Source: Solirubrum puertoriconensis
Lineage (GTDB): Bacteria > Bacteroidota > Bacteroidia > Cytophagales > Hymenobacteraceae
Length of the DNA: 64,000 nucleotides
NCBI RefSeq assembly: GCF_001483135.1
Contig: NZ_LNAL01000003.1
Location: 62,001 to 126,000, forward strand
Direction: 5' to 3'
Shown: positions 35,408 to 43,638 of the stretch, one piece after another
Layout: each line of letters starts with the position of its first letter
Position numbering within the stretch: position 1 is the stretch's first letter
Notes under the pieces: generated by a model
What the model was told of the DNA's origin: nothing
The model's database searches: none
What the model saw: the letters and a program-made list of their open reading frames with translations, nothing else
Position numbers and translations under genes: made by a program

Positions 35408-36496
35408 TTAGTTAGTAGGTTTCATCTCATCGAACCATGATTTAATATCATTAATTGTGTAATTGTCTTTAATAATTCTGTTGCTCATATTATACATGTC
35501 TTCAAAAAAGTCATTGCTTACCTCAGTAGAATTTTTGTTTGAAATATTTTTCATCGCTTGCAGATATCCCTTGAACATGTTGCGCTCATAGGTTATCTCC
35601 GGATCTTCTAAGCCTAAGTGCTCTAAGATTCTATTCGATTTCCAAGCAGTGCGAATAATATTATCATTTATTTGCTTTAGTAACTTTGCTATGTCTTGAG
35701 ATTCAAGTTGTTCTTTGATGTCACTTGTTTCTTGTTGTAGAGTTTCAACGAAACTTTCTGTGTGAGCCTCCAAAACTTTAGTTTGTGATTTTACGTCTTG
35801 AACAACCTCGCTTATTTCGTAACTAAGATTGTCAATCATAGTTTGAGTGTTTATTTCTAGATCTAATGTGCTGCTTGTTAAATGATCAATTAACCGTGAG
35901 TTCTGCTTGTTTATTTCTTTGTGAAGGTCGGTAGTGGCTTCTTTAAATCTTTTTAGAAAATCAGTTCCTTCCGCTTCTAAAAACATTTGCAGTAGCTCCT
36001 TAGGAGCCAAAGTTCGTTTCTGATTGTCCTTTCGGATTTTGTATGTGCCACCTGAAGTACAATGTGGCTTATTATCACTTGAAGGTATTTCTATTCGGAA
36101 GAAGGGATTAGTATCGTTATTCTCTATGTGTATCGATACAGAAACAGGAGGTATACATTGATTAGCCTTATTGTTTATCGCTAGCTTATTTTGATCAGTA
36201 ATAGCGCATCCAAATATTTTTCCTCGTTGTTGCCCTCTTTCATCATTATATTCCTCTATGCCAATAAGAATAGTGCCTCCATGAGGGGAATTAGCGAAGG
36301 CGACAATATCTTCAGGTTCTAGTCCGCTCATTCCCCTCTTAAAGTCAACATCATATCCTTCGGCCTTGCTTAACAAATGTTGTGCTCTTGCCGATAATTG
36401 ATTGTAAACGGTTTCGTTATTATTAATAGCTAATGTGGATTTCTTGATCCGAGGTGTGACTTTAGTAGTTCTGTTGTCTCTCATGTGGCTAATCAT
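35408..36496 (-). CDS. AlbA_2/Schlafen-like domain protein with coiled-coil tail, AT-rich foreign gene
   Basis: A 362-residue protein in a block of roughly 35 percent GC, against about 60 percent around it. Residues 48-160 resemble the AlbA_2 (Schlafen AAA_4-like) domain: EGYDVDFKRG, IVAFANSPHGGTILIGIEEY, and GGTYKIRKDNQKRTLAPKEL. Residues about 175-285 form long helices likely to be a coiled coil (TLDLEINTQTMIDNLSYEIS, QQETSDIKEQLESQ), ending in a helical C-terminus. AlbA_2 proteins are found as regulators and in phage-defence loci; some Schlafens are nucleases. No partner gene or transposase is next to it. ATG at 36484 is an alternative start. Codon and base use point to recent transfer. 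Confidence 0.75.
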   Translation of the reverse strand: MISHMRDNRTTKVTPRIKKSTLAINNNETVYNQLSARAQHLLSKAEGYDVDFKRGMSGLEPEDIVAFANSPHGGTILIGIEEYNDERGQQRGKIFGCAITDQNKLAINNKANQCIPPVSVSIHIENNDTNPFFRIEIPSSDNKPHCTSGGTYKIRKDNQKRTLAPKELLQMFLEAEGTDFLKRFKEATTDLHKEINKQNSRLIDHLTSSTLDLEINTQTMIDNLSYEISEVVQDVKSQTKVLEAHTESFVETLQQETSDIKEQLESQDIAKLLKQINDNIIRTAWKSNRILEHLGLEDPEITYERNMFKGYLQAMKNISNKNSTEVSNDFFEDMYNMSNRIIKDNYTINDIKSWFDEMKPTN

Positions 36497-36573
36497 TAAA
36501 ATTTTAAATGCTTGGTTGTGTCGTCTGTGAAGATTAATAAGGGGGAATGTGGTAACTACAATGATACTCCTGA

Positions 36574-37323
36574 TTACAGCTGCTTGAACAACTGAATGGT
36601 ATAATCAAGCAGGCTAGTATCACCAACTTGGCCGTGGCCCGGAACAACAACCTTCAAATTCGAATAAGCCTTCTTCAGCTTGGTTACCGTAGCAGGCCAA
36701 GCCTGCACGTTGGCATCGGCGAGGTTGCCTTTGGTGGCGTTTAGCTCTTTAATCAAGCACCCGCCAAACAGCACTTCATCGGCCGGAAAATACCCAACAA
36801 TGTTGTCGCGGGTGTGGCCTTCGCCGAAGAACCGGGCGTACACTTTCGTGCCGCCTAGGTCGAGCGTTAGGCTGTTAGCAAATCCACGCTGGGGCACGTT
36901 GAATTTGCGCTGCTTGGCGTAGGTAATCGTTTTTTGGTTGGCGTAGGAAGGGATGTTGTTCCGCGCAAACTCCGGCAAGCCGCCCACGCAGTCTTCATGA
37001 AAATGGGTGGGCACCACGGCGTTTACTTTGCAGTGCAGCGTGGTGGTAATCCAGCCGATCAGCTCCTTCGATTCTTTGTCGGTGGTGGGCGTATCAAACA
37101 CCACGGTTTCGGCGCCGCTGCGCACCACCATGCCGTTGCAGGCCACCCGCCCAAACGATTGGGTATTCAGAAAGGAGGTGTGTACAAAGGTGTTCGGCGC
37201 TACCTGCGTAATGGTCAGGTCGCCGGACTGGTACACGACTTTGCCGGCATCGGGGCTGCTAGGTTGGCCGTTGGCTTGGGCGGCCGCGGCAATCAGCAGC
37301 AAAGCGGTAAGCAGAAATTTCAT
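36574..37323 (-). CDS. Subclass B1-like metallo-beta-lactamase
   Basis: A 249-residue secreted protein: signal peptide KFLLTALLLIAAAAQANG, then the metallo-beta-lactamase fold. All six zinc ligands of subclass B1 are visible: H107, H109 and D111 in VPTHFHEDCVGG, H170 in GEGHTRDN, C189 in LFGGCLIKE and H230 in VPGHGQ. Cys at the fifth position is the mark of B1 enzymes, which hydrolyse penicillins, cephalosporins and carbapenems in the periplasm. The frame runs on to 37419, but ATG 37323 starts the signal peptide. GC content is that of the chromosome, so it looks resident rather than acquired. It is divergent from the Crp-type regulator gene. Confidence 0.88.
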   Translation of the reverse strand: MKFLLTALLLIAAAAQANGQPSSPDAGKVVYQSGDLTITQVAPNTFVHTSFLNTQSFGRVACNGMVVRSGAETVVFDTPTTDKESKELIGWITTTLHCKVNAVVPTHFHEDCVGGLPEFARNNIPSYANQKTITYAKQRKFNVPQRGFANSLTLDLGGTKVYARFFGEGHTRDNIVGYFPADEVLFGGCLIKELNATKGNLADANVQAWPATVTKLKKAYSNLKVVVPGHGQVGDTSLLDYTIQLFKQL

Positions 37324-37506
37324 GCGTAGGAAGCTGGGCCAATGGTTGGCTGTGGCATAGCGGCACAAGCTACGCGGGCGCCGATGCCCTTGCAAGCAGC
37401 GCGTGCTTACAATTTGCATCTTGTGCCGCCTAGTTCGCGCGGTGCTGGCCCATGAGCCCGCAAGTCACCGGCACCTAGGGCTGGTTGCTACTTAAACTGC
37501 CGCTGT

Positions 37507-38079
37507 ATGTACGCCTCGCTGCTCGCCCACATTGCCCGCTATGTGTCGCTTTCCGAAGCCGAGGCCGAGCTGCTGCCGCAGTACCTAAAGCCGCTGACAC
37601 TGGCGCGCAAGGAGCACCTGCTGCTGCAAGGCCAGGTGTGCACGGCCAACTACTTTGTGGTGCAGGGCTGCCTGCGCACGTATTTCCTGACGGAGAAAGG
37701 CGCCGAGCAAACGGTGCAGTTTGCTATTGAGCGTTGGTGGCTTACTGACTACGCCAGCCTGGATGCGCACGCGCCCTCGGAGTTTTTCATACAGGCCGTG
37801 GAGCCCACGCAGGTGCTGGTGCTGGAGCAGCGGGTGCAGGAGGAGTTGTTTGCGCAGCTACCGCAGCTGGAGCGGTATTTCCGGCTGGTACTGCAGCGGG
37901 CCACGGCCGCCGCGCTGTTTCGGGTGAAGGTGCTTTTTGGGCAAACCGGCGCGGCACGCTACCAGCACTTCAGCACCGCGTTTCCGGAGTTTGTGCAGCG
38001 CGTGCCGCAGTATATGTTGGCCTCGTACCTAGGCTTCACGCCCGAGTTTCTGAGCAAGATCAGGGCGCGCATGGAGTAA
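37507..38079 (+). CDS. Crp/Fnr-family transcriptional regulator
   Basis: The 190-residue protein has a cyclic-nucleotide-binding-like beta barrel at about 25-115 (RKEHLLLQGQVCTANYFVVQ, GCLRTYFLTEKGAEQTVQF) and a short C-terminal helix-turn-helix (VPQYMLASYLGFTPEFLSKI). Cyclic-AMP ligands are not conserved. This group is common in Bacteroidota and often regulates neighbouring small redox or detoxification genes. The AhpD-like gene and cupin gene follow on the same strand; the beta-lactamase gene is divergent across 183 bases. Confidence 0.9.
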   Translation: MYASLLAHIARYVSLSEAEAELLPQYLKPLTLARKEHLLLQGQVCTANYFVVQGCLRTYFLTEKGAEQTVQFAIERWWLTDYASLDAHAPSEFFIQAVEPTQVLVLEQRVQEELFAQLPQLERYFRLVLQRATAAALFRVKVLFGQTGAARYQHFSTAFPEFVQRVPQYMLASYLGFTPEFLSKIRARME

Positions 38080-38175
38080 GAGCTAGGCCGCGGCGTTTCT
38101 TGAACTAGTTCAAGCGGTGGCGGGGTAGGCGGGGCCGACCTTTGGTTTATCAATCACCCAAACCACACCCGCCGT

Positions 38176-38604
38176 ATGCGACTCGACATGCTAAAAACCG
38201 AGCCCGAGGCCTACCAAGCCGTATTTGCCCTCGAAAAATACCTGAGCAAATCGCGCCTGAGCTCTACCCACAAAGAGCTCATAAAAGTGCGCGCTTCGCA
38301 GATCAACGGCTGCGCCTACTGCATCAACATGCACACCCGCGACGCCCGCAAAGCCGGCGAAACCGAGCAGCGCCTGTACCTGCTTTCGGCGTGGCGCGAA
38401 ACCGATCTATTCACGCCCGAAGAGCGCGCCCTGCTGGCCCTTACCGAAGAAGTAACGCTGATTGGGCAGCATGTATCCGACGCCACCTACCAGCAGGCGG
38501 CTGCTTTGTTTGATGAGCACTACCTGGCGCAAGCCATTATGGCCATTGCTACCATCAACGTCTGGAACCGCATTGCCATAGCCACCCAAAAGCCTTTGGA
38601 TTAG
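38176..38604 (+). CDS. Carboxymuconolactone decarboxylase-family (AhpD-like) protein
   Basis: A 142-residue protein with the AhpD core: KELIKVRASQINGCAYCINMHTRDARKAG, broken up as SQINGCAYC (CxxC) and the following NMHTRDA. ERALLALTEEVTLIG and AIMAIATINVWNRIAI complete the helical fold. Such proteins are peroxidase-like or hydroperoxide reducers acting through the CxxC pair. It starts 96 bases after the regulator and probably belongs to the same unit. The regulator-AhpD arrangement is common in this phylum. Confidence 0.92.
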   Translation: MRLDMLKTEPEAYQAVFALEKYLSKSRLSSTHKELIKVRASQINGCAYCINMHTRDARKAGETEQRLYLLSAWRETDLFTPEERALLALTEEVTLIGQHVSDATYQQAAALFDEHYLAQAIMAIATINVWNRIAIATQKPLD

Positions 38605-38717
38605 CAGAGCCGAGAGCCGCGCCGCCGGCCATCGGTGCAATGCTGCAGTACAGTAGCCATTGGCTATATTCAGGCAAGTACCGGGCGGGCCGGTGCCTAA
38701 TAAAGCTGCTTGTACTG

Positions 38718-39128
38718 ATGAACACCGATACCCTGCTGGCGCCCCTGAAGGACGCCACGCGCCGCGAAGTGGGCGGCGTGCTCGTGGATGTAGTGCGTAC
38801 CACCGGTACCTCGCGCATGAAGCGCATGATTTACCCGCCCGGCTTCAGGTGGTCGAAGAATATGAAGCCGATTATCGGGACGGAGCTGTGCCAACACGCG
38901 CACGTGGGTTTCTTGGCCGCCGGCCACCTCATTATTGAGTACGCCGATGGGGAGCGGGAGGAGTACGTGGCGCCCCAGGTGGTAGCCATTGCCCCCGGCC
39001 ACGACGGCTGGGTGGTAGGCAACGAGCCGGCGGTGCTAATAGAGTTCGACTTTGAGGGCGAAACCGTGGAGCGGCTCGCGCTGAAGCGTAACGCGGGGCA
39101 AGCCGAAGGCGGTTTTACACCAGCCTGA
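38718..39128 (+). CDS. Cupin-fold protein
   Basis: The protein is 136 residues from ATG 38718. It has the single-domain cupin barrel: GTELCQHAHVGFLAAGHLII (one metal-type His pair), YADGEREEYVAPQVVAIAPG and a Glu/Asp-rich final strand AVLIEFDFEGETVERLAL. Cupins of this size often bind a metal or a small ligand; no substrate can be inferred. It follows the AhpD-like gene and ends at the symmetrical terminator at 39136-39183. Confidence 0.8.
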   Translation: MNTDTLLAPLKDATRREVGGVLVDVVRTTGTSRMKRMIYPPGFRWSKNMKPIIGTELCQHAHVGFLAAGHLIIEYADGEREEYVAPQVVAIAPGHDGWVVGNEPAVLIEFDFEGETVERLALKRNAGQAEGGFTPA

Positions 39129-39135
39129 TCTGCAA

Positions 39136-39183
39136 CTGAAAAAAGCCTGCCGTTTCGGGGTAGAAACGGCAGGCTTTTTTCAG
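39136..39183. terminator. Bidirectional terminator after the cupin gene
   Basis: Perfect 21-base arms (39136-39156 and 39163-39183) enclose GGGGTA. The six A and six T on the two sides give both strands a U-run. Confidence 0.92.
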
Positions 39184-39220
39184 TTAATACTACCTAGGCG
39201 ACCCGGCGCCGCTTGGGTGG

Positions 39221-40237
39221 TTATTTACTTACCGCCCCGCTCTCCAGCTCCGTCAGGGCTTGTTCGATTTCGGGCCGCAGTTGGGCTAGCTTGGCGTGGG
39301 CCAGCTCTTGCAGTGAGTGGCGTTTGGCAAGCTTTTCGGCTACCAAGTAGCCTAGGTAGTAGCCCGAGCGCGCGGGTGTGGCAGCTTGTTCATCCATGCC
39401 GCCTAAGAAGTAGCGGGCGTAATCTTCGCGCTTTTCCGAATCGAGCACGGCGCGTAGCTCGCGGGCATAGCGCGGCAGCTCGGCTTGGGTACGGGCGGGC
39501 GTGTTCAGGGGCAGGCCAAACAGGTTTACGCCCTCGGCCTTGGGGTTGAGGGCCTTGGCCACGTAGGTAGCCAGGCCTTCGCGCCACAGCGCCGACACTA
39601 CCGACTCGTTGCCGTCGAAGAACTGGCTGTGGTAGATGTGGAAAAACTCGTGGTGGAAGAAAGGAGCGGGGTCGGCATCCTGCCCGTACACGTAAGCAAT
39701 CATATCGAGCCCGAACAGCAGGGCCTGCTTGCCCTCGATGGTGCGCGTGCCGCCATCGAAACCACCTAGGGAGTACATAAAGTAGATGCGGCCGCGGTAG
39801 TCGAGGTCGGGGAAGGTTTTGCGGAAAGTGGTTTCGTACCGGGGCAAATCCCGGCCGATTTGCCTGCTGAGGCGCAGCACCAAGTCCATTTTCGGCAGCA
39901 CCATGTTGTGCACTTTAGCGTAGCGCAGGGGCAGCACCTCGGCAAAGGTTTTGTCGGTGGGGCCGCCCAGCACATTGTTGTTGTACACCTCGGGATAACG
40001 CTCGGCCAGCAGCTGCTGAAACAGCTTTACCTGCGTGGCCTCATCCTGTGTTTGCGCCTTCTGCCAAAACTCCTCGAAGGCGGGCATCAGGTTGATGACT
40101 TGATATGTGGCTGCGGGGTGGGCAGCGTTGACTGAGGCCGCCCTTGCAATAGGCGGCGCAACAGCAGAGCGGCTACACGCCGATAGCAGTGCCACGCCAA
40201 AAAGCGCAGCTGTGGCCGCGCGAAGAACAGGAAACAT
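39221..40237 (-). CDS. Putative zinc-protease lipoprotein
   Basis: A 338-residue protein with a lipobox signal (LFGVALLSACSRS). An HExxH zinc motif lies in APFFHHEFFHIYHSQFF, with WREGLATYVAKAL downstream, where Glu could be the third ligand. This is the gluzincin-like pattern of DUF2268-type Zn proteases. The first 120 residues are helical (FEEFWQKAQTQDEATQVKLF). It is likely a membrane-bound periplasmic or surface peptidase with unknown substrate. It stands alone between two terminators. Confidence 0.75.
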   Translation of the reverse strand: MFPVLRAATAALFGVALLSACSRSAVAPPIARAASVNAAHPAATYQVINLMPAFEEFWQKAQTQDEATQVKLFQQLLAERYPEVYNNNVLGGPTDKTFAEVLPLRYAKVHNMVLPKMDLVLRLSRQIGRDLPRYETTFRKTFPDLDYRGRIYFMYSLGGFDGGTRTIEGKQALLFGLDMIAYVYGQDADPAPFFHHEFFHIYHSQFFDGNESVVSALWREGLATYVAKALNPKAEGVNLFGLPLNTPARTQAELPRYARELRAVLDSEKREDYARYFLGGMDEQAATPARSGYYLGYLVAEKLAKRHSLQELAHAKLAQLRPEIEQALTELESGAVSK

Positions 40238-40402
40238 GGGAATAGAGAGAAGGAGTAGGCAGAACGAAGAGCTGCAGAGCGCACCAAAAGCCTAGGCGCA
40301 AGCAGCGCCAAGTTATAAGCTTGCTTGGGCTTCGCCGAAAATAGTGGGCTGAGTACAGGCGCTTACCGGCCCATTCCGAAACAGTGAGCCGAGGCTAAAA
40401 AA

Positions 40403-40430
40403 CAAAACCGCCCTAGGTGGGGCGGTTTTG
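40403..40430. terminator. Terminator after the DUF4394 gene
   Basis: Eleven-base arms (CAAAACCGCCC / GGGCGGTTTTG) enclose six bases. The loop overlaps a CCTAGG (40412-40417). Confidence 0.8.
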
Positions 40431-40451
40431 CTGGACAACCGGCAGCAGTGC

Positions 40452-41999
40452 TTAGAATCCTAACCCAACGGCCAAGCCATTGGCCGAGCCGTTTAAGTTG
40501 CCAATGGGCGTAGCGGCTCCGGTAGTGGTATTGATGCGGAACAGGCGCGTGGTGCCATTTACGGTAAGTAGCGCGTATGGCACGTTGCTGGTGCCGCCGA
40601 TATCAAAGCCGTTGGCGGCTTCCACATCCAGCCCTAGGTTGCCAATTTCAACCAGCGTGCCGGCGTTGGGTGGGTCTTGGCGGTAAAGCTTATCGGTATT
40701 CGAGTCGATGTCGAACAGCGCGGTGGAGGTGGTACCAGCAAAGTTGTTGGTGTAGGCCGCGGCCGTTACGGCCGGCGCGCCGGGGTTTAACGGTCCATCA
40801 ACCAAAGCAGCGCCATCGGCGGGGTTCACGCGCAGGTTTTGGCCGGTGTTGCTCACAATGCGGATGCGGTCGACGGTGGGGTTGAAGTCAAAGCCGAAAG
40901 CCGTACCGGAAAGCGGCGTGCTAAGCGTGCCCACAGCCGTAGCCGCACCCGACGACGTGTTGAGCGTGTAGAGGCGGCTAGTGCTGCCTAGCGCATAGAG
41001 CTGGCCGTTCGCGGGCCGGAAATCGATACCCAAAATGGTTTCGCCTGATTGCAGGCCCATAAGGGGCTTGCTGACGCCGTTGGCCGCCGGGTTTTGCGGA
41101 TTGAAGATGAGCAGGCTGTTGTCGGCGCCCACGGAGTAGGCTACGGGCTGCGTGGGTATGGCCAGGCCCGTGTACATCAGGTCTTTATCGTACTTAGCCA
41201 CAACGCGCGTATCGCCGGTAGCCAGGTCGATGCTGAACAGCGTAGACTTCTTGTTCACCTCGAACATACCCAGGGCCACGTCGCCGGTGGGGGCAATGTC
41301 GAAGCCGCCTTCGCCGGTGATTCGCAGCTTAAGCGAGCCTACGGGTACCAAAGTGCCGTCGTTGGGCGGGGTTTGTTTGTAGAGCATCTGGGCAGCCACG
41401 TCAATGTCGTACAGGGTAGTGGTAGTAGCTCCAGCCACGTTGTTGGTGTAGGCGGCGCCCGCCAACATGGCTCCCGGCGCCCCATTGATAGCTCCATCCA
41501 CCGCCGCCACCAAGCCCGTTTCGGGGTTGAGGCGCAGGTTCTGGCCCGCGTCGGTTACCAGCCGAATGCGGTCGACGGTAGGGTTGAAATCGAAACCGGC
41601 CAGCTTGCCTGTAAGCGCCGGCGTAAAAGGGCCGCTGCCAATGGCCCGGGCCGCCCCCGATTGCGGGTTGATAACGTAGAGGCGGCTGGTGCTACCCACG
41701 CCGTAGAGCTGGCCCGTGGCTGGCCGAAAGTCGATGGCCAGTATGGTTTCGCCGGCTTGCAGGCCCGTAATCGAAACCGAGCCGAGCGAGGTTTCGGGGT
41801 GCTGCGTGGAGTAGGCATCCAGGCGCACCCCGCCAGCCAACGCGTAGAAAGTAGTTGCGGTAGAATTGCTGGGGTTGCTGCGCGGCGGGTTGCCGAAACG
41901 CTCCCGCAGCTCTTTCTCCAACTCTTTTTCGCAGCTCGTAGCGCCCAACAGCAGAAAAGCGCACGCGGTAAGCCGGCCTAGGTAAAATGCCTGTTTCAT
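40452..41999 (-). CDS. DUF4394 tandem-repeat lipoprotein
   Basis: A 515-residue protein with a lipobox (AFLLLGATSCEKE, then a run of acidic residues as in surface lipoproteins). It carries two copies of the DUF4394 propeller-like domain. The first is near 55-270 (GETILAIDFRPATGQLYGVG, FDFNPTVDRIRLVTDAGQNL). The second is near 300-510 (GETILGIDFRPANGQLYALG, FDFNPTVDRIRIVSNTGQNL). The repeats are clearly an internal duplication. The fold is unlikely to be enzymatic and the function is unknown. Confidence 0.9.
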   Translation of the reverse strand: MKQAFYLGRLTACAFLLLGATSCEKELEKELRERFGNPPRSNPSNSTATTFYALAGGVRLDAYSTQHPETSLGSVSITGLQAGETILAIDFRPATGQLYGVGSTSRLYVINPQSGAARAIGSGPFTPALTGKLAGFDFNPTVDRIRLVTDAGQNLRLNPETGLVAAVDGAINGAPGAMLAGAAYTNNVAGATTTTLYDIDVAAQMLYKQTPPNDGTLVPVGSLKLRITGEGGFDIAPTGDVALGMFEVNKKSTLFSIDLATGDTRVVAKYDKDLMYTGLAIPTQPVAYSVGADNSLLIFNPQNPAANGVSKPLMGLQSGETILGIDFRPANGQLYALGSTSRLYTLNTSSGAATAVGTLSTPLSGTAFGFDFNPTVDRIRIVSNTGQNLRVNPADGAALVDGPLNPGAPAVTAAAYTNNFAGTTSTALFDIDSNTDKLYRQDPPNAGTLVEIGNLGLDVEAANGFDIGGTSNVPYALLTVNGTTRLFRINTTTGAATPIGNLNGSANGLAVGLGF

Positions 42000-42203
42000 C
42001 TTGCAAGGGTTTTGGTTGAAGTGAACGAGGCAAGAGCTACGAATCCTAATTGCGGCTCGGATTTAGGTTAAGTAGAATTAATCTTATATGGGCGTTAGGG
42101 CTAGTGGTATGCTCGAGCTTACAGAATGAACTCTTTTTGTGTTGATAACTGATGATAAAATGTAGTATATTGAAGAGGTGGCGCACTAATGCCTCCCAAA
42201 GTC

Positions 42204-42344
42204 ATGGAAGTTAAACCAAGAAGGTACCAAGGCTACGCTGGCATTCGCAAAGGCCTGCCTTGGTGGGCTTACATCCTGATGCTCTTCGGTTTTTACCTCT
42301 TAGGCTGGGTGCTGCACCTGGTCGGCATCATCCCGAGTCACTAA
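42204..42344 (+). CDS. 46-residue membrane protein
   Basis: A short frame beginning MEVKPRRYQGYAGIRKGLPW, followed by the single hydrophobic helix WAYILMLFGFYLLGWVLHLV and ending GIIPSH. A basic N-terminus followed by one transmembrane helix suggests an inner-membrane microprotein with its N-terminus inside. An in-frame ATG at 42189 would add MPPKV. The gene has its own hairpin terminator at 42394-42415 and an AT-rich upstream region with a TATATTGA near 42167. The ordered codon pattern and clear architecture make it a convincing gene, although no function can be named. Confidence 0.75.
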   Translation: MEVKPRRYQGYAGIRKGLPWWAYILMLFGFYLLGWVLHLVGIIPSH

Positions 42345-42393
42345 GTACCTAGGGCACTTCGTACTGCTTAAGTGCTCGGGCAGGCAATGGCGC

Positions 42394-42415
42394 GGCAGCT
42401 CAGGCTTGAGCTGCC
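42394..42415 (+). terminator. Hairpin terminator of the 46-residue protein gene
   Basis: Nine-base arms (GGCAGCTCA / TGAGCTGCC) with loop GGCT are followed by CTGTGCTTTATTGTGTTTT, a T-rich run on the plus strand. Confidence 0.65.
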
Positions 42416-42870
42416 CTGTGCTTTATTGTGTTTTGGCGGGGTTGGTAGTGGGGCGCTATGCTGTTTTGGAGCGGGCGCCAGGGGGCGTGTGCCTTGGGCT
42501 CTCACCCTTAATGCCCCCTTGAAAAGCAAAAGCCCTCAGCATTGCTTTGCAGCAGCCTGACGACAACTGATAGAATAGCACGTCACGTCGGGCCCGTAGC
42601 GAGACATCTCGCGTGCTGACATTGGGGCTTCACCTCCATTCCCTCTACAAGGGAAGGCTTGAATACTATCCGGCGAGAGGTTTCCGCCTCTGTATGACAA
42701 CTTAAGATATAGCAAATGAAGCACCGGCGATTCGTGGCGGCTATCTAGCCCAACTTACGGTTCGACTGCGCTCAGCATGACGCTCAAGTACCTACCAACG
42801 GGAAAGCCCTTGCCGCTCGTTTACACTGCTACGCTAAATGCGTAAAGGGTAGCTCCACCATTGGCTTGGT
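42416..42870. other. Gene-free stretch with fragments of a dispersed repeat
   Basis: No convincing gene is seen in these 455 bases. From about 42560 to 42783 there are several short hairpins (GCGAGA-CA-TCTCGC at 42599-42612; GAGG-TTTCCG-CCTC near 42676) between TAGCACGTCACGTCGG and CGACTGCGCTCAGCATGAC. This patchwork looks like remains of an intergenic dispersed repeat. The core GCTCAGCATG is shared, inverted, with the nuoI-nuoJ hairpin. Confidence 0.5.
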
Positions 42871-43623
42871 ATGCCTGCTACCCACTACATCGGCTGCTCT
42901 GGTTTTTCCTTCCGCGACTGGAGGGGCGTGTTCTACCCCGAGGGCTTGCCGCCGCGCAAGTGGTTTGAGTACTACTGCACACAGTTCGATACGCTCGAGC
43001 TGAACGTGACCTTCTACCGCATGCCCGAGCCGGAGGTGTTTGAGGGCTGGTACCACCGCAGTCCCGAGCACTTTCGCTTTGCCGTGAAGGCGCCGCGGGC
43101 CGTTACGCACTACAAGAAATTCGGGCCTGAAGCGCAGCCAATTCTGGCCGATTTTTACGGTATGGTGCAAGAAAGCTTGCGCGATAAGCTCGGCCCGGTG
43201 CTGTTTCAGCTGCCACCCAAAGCCGCTTACTCCGACGAGCTGCTACAGCGCCTGCTCGATAGCCTCGACCCGGCTTTCCGAAACGTGCTTGAGTTTCGGC
43301 ACCCAAGCTGGTGGAGCGGCGAGGTGTTTCGGGAGCTGGCGCGGCACAACATCAGCTTTTGCGGGCAAAGCCACCCGCAGCCCCTGCCCGACGAGGTGGT
43401 GGCTAACACGCCGCTGCTGTACTACCGCTTTCACGGCGTGCCCGAGCTCTACAAATCGGCCTACGACGAGACCTTTCTGCAGCACATTGCCGCGGAGGTG
43501 CGGGCCGCCAAGCAGGCAAAGGAGGTGTATCTTTTTTTCAACAACGGCATTGGTGGCGTGGGCGCCGTAAACGCCCGGCAAATGCAGCAACTGCTGCAAG
43601 CCGCGCCGGCCGTGCAGCCCTAG
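42871..43623 (+). CDS. DUF72-family protein, copy 1
   Basis: A 250-residue protein of the DUF72 (YecE-like) TIM-barrel family: YIGCSGFSFRDWRGVFYP at the start, YCTQFDTLELNVTFYRMP, FRFAVKAPRAVTHYKKF, VLFQLPPKAAYSDELLQRLL and YRFHGVPELY near the end. DUF72 proteins are of unknown function and resemble a TIM-barrel metal site. A second DUF72 gene (46031-46762) lies 2.4 kb downstream, in the same direction. Confidence 0.93.
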   Translation: MPATHYIGCSGFSFRDWRGVFYPEGLPPRKWFEYYCTQFDTLELNVTFYRMPEPEVFEGWYHRSPEHFRFAVKAPRAVTHYKKFGPEAQPILADFYGMVQESLRDKLGPVLFQLPPKAAYSDELLQRLLDSLDPAFRNVLEFRHPSWWSGEVFRELARHNISFCGQSHPQPLPDEVVANTPLLYYRFHGVPELYKSAYDETFLQHIAAEVRAAKQAKEVYLFFNNGIGGVGAVNARQMQQLLQAAPAVQP

Positions 43624-43638
43624 GTGCGCGGTGCCGGC

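Noticed and set aside
36574-37323. Metallo-beta-lactamase as part of the AT-rich acquired block
   Set aside because: Its GC content and CCTAGG content (36854-36859) match the chromosome, so only the AlbA_2 gene appears foreign.
42372-42560. A 62-codon plus-strand frame
   Set aside because: It runs through the terminator hairpin at 42394-42415 and has a Cys/Gly-rich product with no domain or signal.
42536-42724. A 62-codon minus-strand frame
   Set aside because: It lies within the patchwork of short repeats and hairpins and has no recognisable features.
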